This document shows positions 1 through 3,716 of a DNA stretch of 5,923 bases, in pieces (position 1 is the first letter of the stretch; every line of letters starts with the position of its first letter). A model generated the notes under the pieces. It worked only from the letters and a program-made list of their open reading frames with translations, had not been told where the DNA came from and made no database searches. The position numbers and the translations under genes are program-made. The stretch is from assembly GCA_029287645.1 (NCBI GenBank), contig JARFQS010000343.1:1-5923 (forward strand). Direction: 5' to 3'. This stretch comes from Thermoanaerobaculia bacterium. GTDB taxonomy: Bacteria; Acidobacteriota; Thermoanaerobaculia; Multivoradales; JAHEKO01.

Positions 1-37
1 CCCCTACATTGCCGACGCCGTCCCCCAGGCGGGCCAT
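1..37 (-). CDS. Start of an unidentified gene, cut by the window edge
   Basis: Reading leftward, an ATG at 37 opens a frame that stays open to the window edge and gives the peptide MARLGDGVGNVG (12 codons). The start is supported by a perfect AGGAGG nine bases upstream on the same strand. The gap to the preceding dehydrogenase stop is about 51 bases, so it is likely the third gene of the DUF819-dehydrogenase operon. Twelve residues are too few to assign a family and I do not recognise it. A competing reading is a plus-strand C-terminus ending in TAG at 68-70. The strong ribosome binding site and the same-strand context favour the minus-strand gene. Confidence 0.5.
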   Translation of the reverse strand, partial: MARLGDGVGNVG

Positions 38-46
38 CCGGACGGG

Positions 47-52
47 CCTCCT
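47..52 (-). promoter_or_regulatory. Strong Shine-Dalgarno site (AGGAGG) of the left-edge gene
   Basis: The plus strand reads CCTCCT here, so the minus strand has a perfect AGGAGG, with nine bases to the ATG at 37. It is the main evidence that a third minus-strand gene begins at the window edge, because the coding part visible is only 12 codons. Confidence 0.5.
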
Positions 53-88
53 GTCAACAGCAGGGGTTAGGCCGTCGTGGCTAGACGT

Positions 89-1090
89 TTACGCGCCTGC
101 CCACCAAGATGGAATTGGCAGATCCCGCATGGTGTGAAGGCCTGGAGGGGCGACCAGGGCGCGGGGCAGGGTGTTGACAGCCACCGCAGCCGTGGCAATG
201 TCCCCCGGAATGCCAGCCTCCACCTTCGTGTACATCGAGGGCGACCCTTCGATGCTCACCGCATCGTAGGTCTGCGGTGCCCCCAGGTAGGCCTCCATGT
301 GCAGCCGGATGACCGGCTCTCCATCCCGGTAGCCGACGCCGTCTTGGATCAGGCCTGCGACCTGGCCAGGCTCGACGGAGAGGTAGCTGCTGGCTACAGG
401 CTCCTCCGCGATTTTCGGCTCGATGACGTCGGTGATCCGGTCGAGCTTCCACCCGAAGGCGGCCGCAATCATGGCGACGGATTCGGTCAAGCCGACGTGC
501 CGGATCTCGAGTCGGTCGGCCTTCTGCCGGAAATCTTCCGGATCGAGACCGGCCCCGATCTTCTTCTGGAAGGGGATCCGTCGAACGCTGGCGTCCTGGA
601 TCCGGTCCACGGTGACCGAATCGACCCGCTCGCAGGCGGCGCTCAGCACGATGGGCAGCGTGTCCATGGCGAAACCCGGATTGACTCCGGTACCCACCAC
701 GGCGACTCCGGCGTTCCGGGCCAGCTTGTCGATCTCGCCGGCCAGCGCTTCGTTCGAGAAATGCGGGAACGAGAGCTCCTCGGTTGTCGACACGACGGGC
801 AACCCGGCTCGAAAGATCGATTCGAGCTGGGAGTGGATCGAGGGCAACGTCGAGCCGGTGCACAAGGCGACGACATCCGCCTCGTGATCGGCGAGAGCAC
901 CTTCGAGCTCTCTCTGCACCTCGATTCCAACCTTGTCATCGAAACCGAGAATCTCACCTACGTCCCTGCCGACGATCTCGGGGTCGATGTCTACGGCCGC
1001 TGCGACCTCGAATCCCGGCCGCTCCACGACCTGTTTCAGAACTCCGATCCCGATCGGCCCCAAACCCACATGCATCACGCGAATCGTCAT
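89..1090 (-). CDS. NAD(P)-dependent amino-acid dehydrogenase, 2,4-diaminopentanoate dehydrogenase / DapB-like family
   Basis: This is a 333-residue cytoplasmic oxidoreductase with an N-terminal Rossmann fold. The dinucleotide loop GLGPIG is at residues 9-14. The acidic D34 at the end of the second strand, in AAAVDID, is compatible with NAD(H). Family landmarks follow: a STTEEL segment near residues 101-106, GTGVNPGF at 133-140, then RRIPFQKKIGAGL, HVGLTESVAMIA, PGQVAG, IPGDIATAAVAVN and a C-terminal TMRDLPIPSW. This succession matches proteins annotated as 2,4-diaminopentanoate dehydrogenase (ornithine fermentation) or dihydrodipicolinate-reductase-like, and the length is normal. The substrate here is unknown, and the other ornithine-pathway genes are not seen. 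I prefer the ATG at 1090 because AGGG and GAGG lie just upstream (1102-1094) and the Rossmann strand starts immediately. The ATG at 1105 would add five residues and has no good ribosome site. The gene follows DUF819 by 28 bases, so it is probably co-transcribed. The family call is firm and the exact reaction is not. Confidence 0.85.
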   Translation of the reverse strand: MTIRVMHVGLGPIGIGVLKQVVERPGFEVAAAVDIDPEIVGRDVGEILGFDDKVGIEVQRELEGALADHEADVVALCTGSTLPSIHSQLESIFRAGLPVVSTTEELSFPHFSNEALAGEIDKLARNAGVAVVGTGVNPGFAMDTLPIVLSAACERVDSVTVDRIQDASVRRIPFQKKIGAGLDPEDFRQKADRLEIRHVGLTESVAMIAAAFGWKLDRITDVIEPKIAEEPVASSYLSVEPGQVAGLIQDGVGYRDGEPVIRLHMEAYLGAPQTYDAVSIEGSPSMYTKVEAGIPGDIATAAVAVNTLPRALVAPPGLHTMRDLPIPSWWAGA

Positions 1091-1118
1091 TGTCCTCACC
1101 CTCATCGTCTAGTTGGAA

Positions 1119-2303
1119 TTAGAAGCCCAGAGCTGTTGCTACGAGCGAGAGCAGCCAGGCGCAGAGAAGGCTGCCGTAGATGCCTATTATGTACCCTGTG
1201 ACGCCCATGAGAACCCCGACCGGGGCGAGCGCCGGGTGGAAGACCGAGGCCACCACCGGAGCCGAGACCGGTCCCCCGATATTGGCCATGCTGCCGGTCG
1301 CCACGAAGAAGAGCGGTGCCCGAATGAGCTTGGCAACCAGCATGAGCACCGCTACGTGGATGCAGATCCAGACGACGCCGACCGCGAGATAGAGCGGCAC
1401 TTCCAGGACCTTCTTGAGATCGGCCTGGGCGCCGATCGCTGTCAGCATCAGATAGAGCGCCAAGTAGCCTACTCGAGAAGCCCCATAGGTCTCGATATTC
1501 GATACCCGAGTGAAGGACAAAGCGAGCCCCAGCGTGGTCACCAGCACCACGGCCCAGGTCGTATGGCTGATGATCGTCGGTTCACCCAGCGTTGGCAGGC
1601 GATCCCCGGTCCAGATCGCCAGCGCCGCTCCGCCGAATCCCAGAGCCAGGATCATCGCCAGGTGTCGGACGTCGGCCGGGCGACGTTCGCTATCGGTCAA
1701 GGCCAACTTCTCGTTCAGCGCGTCGATGGCGGAAGTGTCCGCCTTGACCCAGCCATTGAAGCGCTGTTGCCAGGCGATCATGAACAACAGCACTCCCATC
1801 CAGCTGTAGGCCATCACCGTGTCGACGACGATGATCGGCGCCATGATGGAGTCGGGCGTGCCGACGCTCTCCTTGATGGCAACCATGTTGGGGGCGCCGC
1901 CGATCCAGCTACCCGACAGGGCGGCCAGTCCCATCCAGGTGTCGGGAGGCAGAGCGCGACCGAGTAGGCCGTAGGCGATCGGACCGCCGAGGATGATGCC
2001 GACGGAGCCGGCAAGCATCATGACGAGCGCCTTGCCGCCGAGGCGCAGGATCGCCCGGACATCGACCGTGGTCATCAGGAGCATGAGACTCACGGGCAGC
2101 AGATAGCGCACCATCCAGTCGTAGGTCGGTGCGCTCGCAGGGATGACTCCGAAGCTGGTGCTCAGGGCGGGCAGAAAGTAGGCGTAGACAACGGCCGGCG
2201 TCAGGCTGAAGAGGCGCTTGAGACGAGGCAGACCGCTGAGCCAGAAGACCCCGCCCAGCAGGCAGGCGAGATAGACGAAGATCGCTGTCGGGTTGCTGAT
2301 CAT
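1119..2303 (-). CDS. DUF819-family multi-pass membrane protein (YjcL-like), putative transporter
   Basis: This is a 394-residue, very hydrophobic protein with about ten to twelve predicted membrane segments, for example around residues 5-23, 35-53, 66-80, 92-115, 153-178, 214-232, 247-264, 277-292, 302-325 and 354-390. Two glycine-rich signatures lie in the two halves: GSWIGGAPNMVAIKE at 131-145 and TGSMANIGGPVSAPV at 336-350. This suggests an internal duplication, as in many secondary transporters. A hydrophilic loop at about 180-212 separates the halves. The pattern is that of the DUF819 / YjcL family, whose substrate is not established. I chose the ATG at 2303 because the family begins with this kind of membrane helix. 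The frame stays open further upstream to 2549, but that would overlap murQ antisense and adds a non-family, arginine-rich stretch. The ribosome site at 2303 is weak, so a slightly longer start is possible. It is the promoter-proximal gene of the minus-strand operon, divergent from murQ. Confidence 0.85.
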   Translation of the reverse strand: MISNPTAIFVYLACLLGGVFWLSGLPRLKRLFSLTPAVVYAYFLPALSTSFGVIPASAPTYDWMVRYLLPVSLMLLMTTVDVRAILRLGGKALVMMLAGSVGIILGGPIAYGLLGRALPPDTWMGLAALSGSWIGGAPNMVAIKESVGTPDSIMAPIIVVDTVMAYSWMGVLLFMIAWQQRFNGWVKADTSAIDALNEKLALTDSERRPADVRHLAMILALGFGGAALAIWTGDRLPTLGEPTIISHTTWAVVLVTTLGLALSFTRVSNIETYGASRVGYLALYLMLTAIGAQADLKKVLEVPLYLAVGVVWICIHVAVLMLVAKLIRAPLFFVATGSMANIGGPVSAPVVASVFHPALAPVGVLMGVTGYIIGIYGSLLCAWLLSLVATALGF

Positions 2304-2361
2304 GAGGCTCGGGAGAAGGTGTTCGAGCAGCGGATTTGTCGACGAACAGACGCGGCTCTGC

Positions 2362-2390
2362 TTGCCCGCCGGATGCCGTTCCGGAACAAT
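2362..2390 (+). promoter_or_regulatory. Candidate sigma-70-type promoter for murQ
   Basis: TTGCCC at 2362-2367 and AACAAT at 2385-2390 are separated by exactly 17 bases, each matching four of six consensus positions. Transcription would start near 2397, about 35 bases before the murQ GTG. The match is by eye and the hexamers are imperfect. Its place in the divergent gap, facing murQ, supports it. Confidence 0.35.
2378..2387. promoter_or_regulatory. Perfect 10-bp palindrome in the divergent gap, possible operator
   Basis: GTTCCGGAAC is its own reverse complement. It overlaps the spacer and -10 region of the candidate murQ promoter. CCGGA at 2369-2373 also pairs with TCCGG at 2380-2384, so two alternative dyads share the same right arm. 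A dyad over a promoter between divergent genes is a common layout for a repressor site that controls both directions. No regulator gene is visible in the window, and short palindromes also arise by chance in GC-rich DNA. Confidence 0.3.
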
Positions 2391-2431
2391 ATCCCAATGC
2401 TGACCAAGCGTCTCTACCCAGGTAGTCCATC

Positions 2432-3376
2432 GTGACCGATCCTGCCGATCCGAGCCTCCCGGCCGATCGCTGGCAAACCCTTCTGACGGAAGGCCGACAT
2501 CCCGAGAGCACCGATCTCGACACTCTGTCCAGCAAGGAGATCGTCTCACTTCTATTGGCAGAGGACCGCGCGGGGCTGGACCTGGCGCTGCTGCATCGAG
2601 ACGAGATCGCCAGGGGTGCCGAATGGCTGGCGGAGACGCTGGCTGGCGGGGGTGACGTGGTTTTTGCCGGTGCCGGTACCAGTGGCCGTCTGGGCATCCT
2701 GGAGGCGGCGGAGTGCCCGCCCACCTTCGGGACCGATCCCAAGAGGATCCGCGCCGTGATGGCGGGAGGACAGCAGGCGGTCTTCGAGGCCCAGGAAGGG
2801 GCGGAGGATCGCTTCGAGGACGGTCGCATCGCAGTCGACGACCTCGGATCGGGCGACCTCCTGGTGGGTCTTTCCGCCAGCTCCGTGACGCCCTACGCTC
2901 GCGGGGCCTTGGCGAAGGCGCGACTGCAGGGAGCGAGGACGATTCTCGTCACCTGCGCTGGCGAGGAGGGTCTCGAGGACCAGGCCGACCTCCTCATCGC
3001 CCTCGAGACCGGCCCCGAGATACTCACTGGCTCCACGAGGCTCAAGGCGGGCTCGGCCACCAAGGCGGTTCTCAACGCCATCACCACGGCGGCGATGGTC
3101 CGTATGGGCAAGGCTTACGAGAACCTGATGGTGGATCTCAAGCCCGGATCCGCGAAACTCCGGGACCGGGCCGTCCGTATTGTCGAGAGTGCGGGACAGG
3201 TTTCTCGTCGTGAGGCGAAGCGGCTCTACGACATGGCTGACGGAGAGGTGAAGACCGCCATCGTCATGTCCCGGTGCCAAGTATCAGCCGACAAGGCTCG
3301 AGAGTACGTCAGTGCCGCCGGTGGCCATGTTCGACAGGCGCTCGCGAATGTCAGAGATTCGGGGAAGAGTCAATAA
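2432..3376 (+). CDS. murQ: N-acetylmuramic acid 6-phosphate etherase
   Basis: MurQ cleaves the lactyl ether of MurNAc-6-phosphate to give GlcNAc-6-phosphate and D-lactate in the cytoplasm, feeding peptidoglycan amino sugars into the Nag pathway. The 314-residue product is close to the usual 300. It has the SIS sugar-isomerase fold and a C-terminal helical tail. Visible signatures are TEGRHPES near the N-terminus, GAGTSGRLG at 80-88, ECPPTFG starting at E94, EGAED containing E125, TGSTRLKAGSATK at 199-211 and NLMVDLKPG. E94 and E125 align with E. coli Glu83 and Glu114, the proposed catalytic residues, so the enzyme looks active. The usual ASGRTPY loop reads ASSVTPY at 149-155, which is unusual. 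The start must be this GTG or later, because an in-frame TAG lies nine bases upstream and conserved sequence begins by residue 19. The ribosome site is weak (AGG at 2420-2422). The gene diverges from DUF819 and is followed by 340 non-coding bases, so it is probably monocistronic. Confidence 0.96.
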   Translation: MTDPADPSLPADRWQTLLTEGRHPESTDLDTLSSKEIVSLLLAEDRAGLDLALLHRDEIARGAEWLAETLAGGGDVVFAGAGTSGRLGILEAAECPPTFGTDPKRIRAVMAGGQQAVFEAQEGAEDRFEDGRIAVDDLGSGDLLVGLSASSVTPYARGALAKARLQGARTILVTCAGEEGLEDQADLLIALETGPEILTGSTRLKAGSATKAVLNAITTAAMVRMGKAYENLMVDLKPGSAKLRDRAVRIVESAGQVSRREAKRLYDMADGEVKTAIVMSRCQVSADKAREYVSAAGGHVRQALANVRDSGKSQ

Positions 3377-3413
3377 TTGCCAGGGTTACTAATTGCCACG
3401 GGAAAGTACCCTG
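3374..3413 (+). repeat. 9-bp direct repeat and imperfect hairpin at the murQ stop
   Basis: TAATTGCCA occurs at 3374-3382, where its TAA is the murQ stop codon, and again at 3390-3398, 16 bases apart. Overlapping it, CAGGGTTACT at 3381-3390 pairs with AGTACCCTG at 3405-3413 through nine base pairs and one bulged T, with a 14-base loop. No run of T follows, so it is not a classical intrinsic terminator. It could end murQ messages weakly or act as a protein-binding site upstream of the receptor. Confidence 0.4.
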
Positions 3414-3422
3414 TGCTAGTTT
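3393..3422 (+). promoter_or_regulatory. Candidate promoter for the TonB-dependent receptor
   Basis: TTGCCA at 3393-3398 is followed after 18 bases by TAGTTT at 3417-3422. A TGTGC stretch at 3412-3416 precedes the -10 element and resembles an extended -10. The second copy of the direct repeat contains the -35 element, and the hairpin arm covers the spacer, so binding there could regulate the receptor. TTGACA at 3431-3436 is a better -35 hexamer but has no matching -10 at normal spacing. This is assigned by eye only. Confidence 0.3.
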
Positions 3423-3557
3423 GAAAATCGTTGACACAGCCTGTGACCCTCTCGACGTCGCCGAGGCGGCTGCCGAGAACCTGGGGGTAGAATTGGGTCG
3501 AGCTTCAATTCGAACGATGGGCACGTTTCGGAGCCTCTGTGGCAGCTCTGAGGTGCA

Positions 3558-3567
3558 CCCCCCCCCC
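3558..3567 (+). repeat. Homopolymer tract of ten C
   Basis: Ten consecutive C bases lie about 150 bases upstream of the receptor start, directly after GGTGCA. Such tracts are prone to slippage in replication and to sequencing error. Here it lies outside any credible gene, so a length change would affect the spacing or folding of the leader and not a reading frame. Confidence 0.8.
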
Positions 3568-3605
3568 AACCGCTCCCGAGAACAACCCAAGTATCCGGTC
3601 TTTCT

Positions 3606-3638
3606 CACCTCGCCGCCGGCAGAGGATGGCGTGAGGTG
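3606..3638 (+). other. Stem-loop in the receptor mRNA leader
   Basis: CACCTCGCC at 3606-3614 pairs with GGC at 3628-3630 and GAGGTG at 3633-3638. This gives nine base pairs with a two-base GT bulge and a 13-base loop. It ends 78 bases before the receptor ATG and has no following T run, so it is not an obvious terminator. It may influence translation or mRNA stability, or it may simply be chance pairing in GC-rich DNA. It does not match a riboswitch class I know. Confidence 0.35.
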
Positions 3639-3704
3639 TGTCCAAGAATCGCGCCCGGAAAGGCCGATTCTCACCGAGTATCAAGGCTCTCACCAACCTG
3701 AAGA

Positions 3705-3711
3705 AGGGGGA
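3705..3711 (+). promoter_or_regulatory. Ribosome binding site of the receptor gene
   Basis: AGGGGGA ends five bases before the ATG at 3717. It fixes the start chosen for the receptor, which immediately encodes a classical signal peptide. Confidence 0.7.
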
Positions 3712-3716
3712 ACAAG

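Larger units (their letters stand above)
3377..3716 (+). other. 340-base non-coding region between murQ and the receptor gene
   Basis: No convincing gene lies here. Reading frames that cross the region on either strand are compositionally odd, overlap murQ or the receptor start, and resemble no family I know. It holds the repeat and hairpin at the murQ stop, a candidate promoter near 3393-3422, a C10 tract at 3558-3567 next to the palindrome GGTGCACC, a second stem-loop at 3606-3638, and the receptor's ribosome binding site. If the promoter is right, the receptor mRNA has an unusually long leader of nearly 290 bases. Confidence 0.6.

Noticed and set aside
26..53. GC-rich imperfect hairpin beyond the dehydrogenase stop, considered as a terminator
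   Set aside because: Eight of ten positions pair, but no T run follows on the minus strand. Its arm is the ribosome binding site of the next gene, so it does not look like a terminator.
2..70. Possible C-terminus of a plus-strand gene ending in TAG at 68-70
   Set aside because: The 22-residue tail has plausible codon use, but the same bases hold a strong minus-strand ribosome site and start that fit the operon. It remains the main alternative for the left edge.
77..1201. Long plus-strand open frame of 374 codons opposite the dehydrogenase
   Set aside because: It is an antisense shadow of a GC-rich gene. The product is rich in Arg, Asp, Gly and His with no recognisable domain, while the minus-strand frame carries a complete family signature.
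2304..2549. Upstream extension of the DUF819 frame to 2549
   Set aside because: The added 82 residues are polar, arginine-rich and unlike the family, and they would run antisense through the first 118 bases of murQ. The ATG at 2303 begins the first membrane helix.
3351..3674. 107-codon minus-strand frame in the intergenic region
   Set aside because: It has low-complexity and arginine-rich segments, no ribosome site that I can see, and crosses the C10 tract as a glycine run. It is best read as chance.
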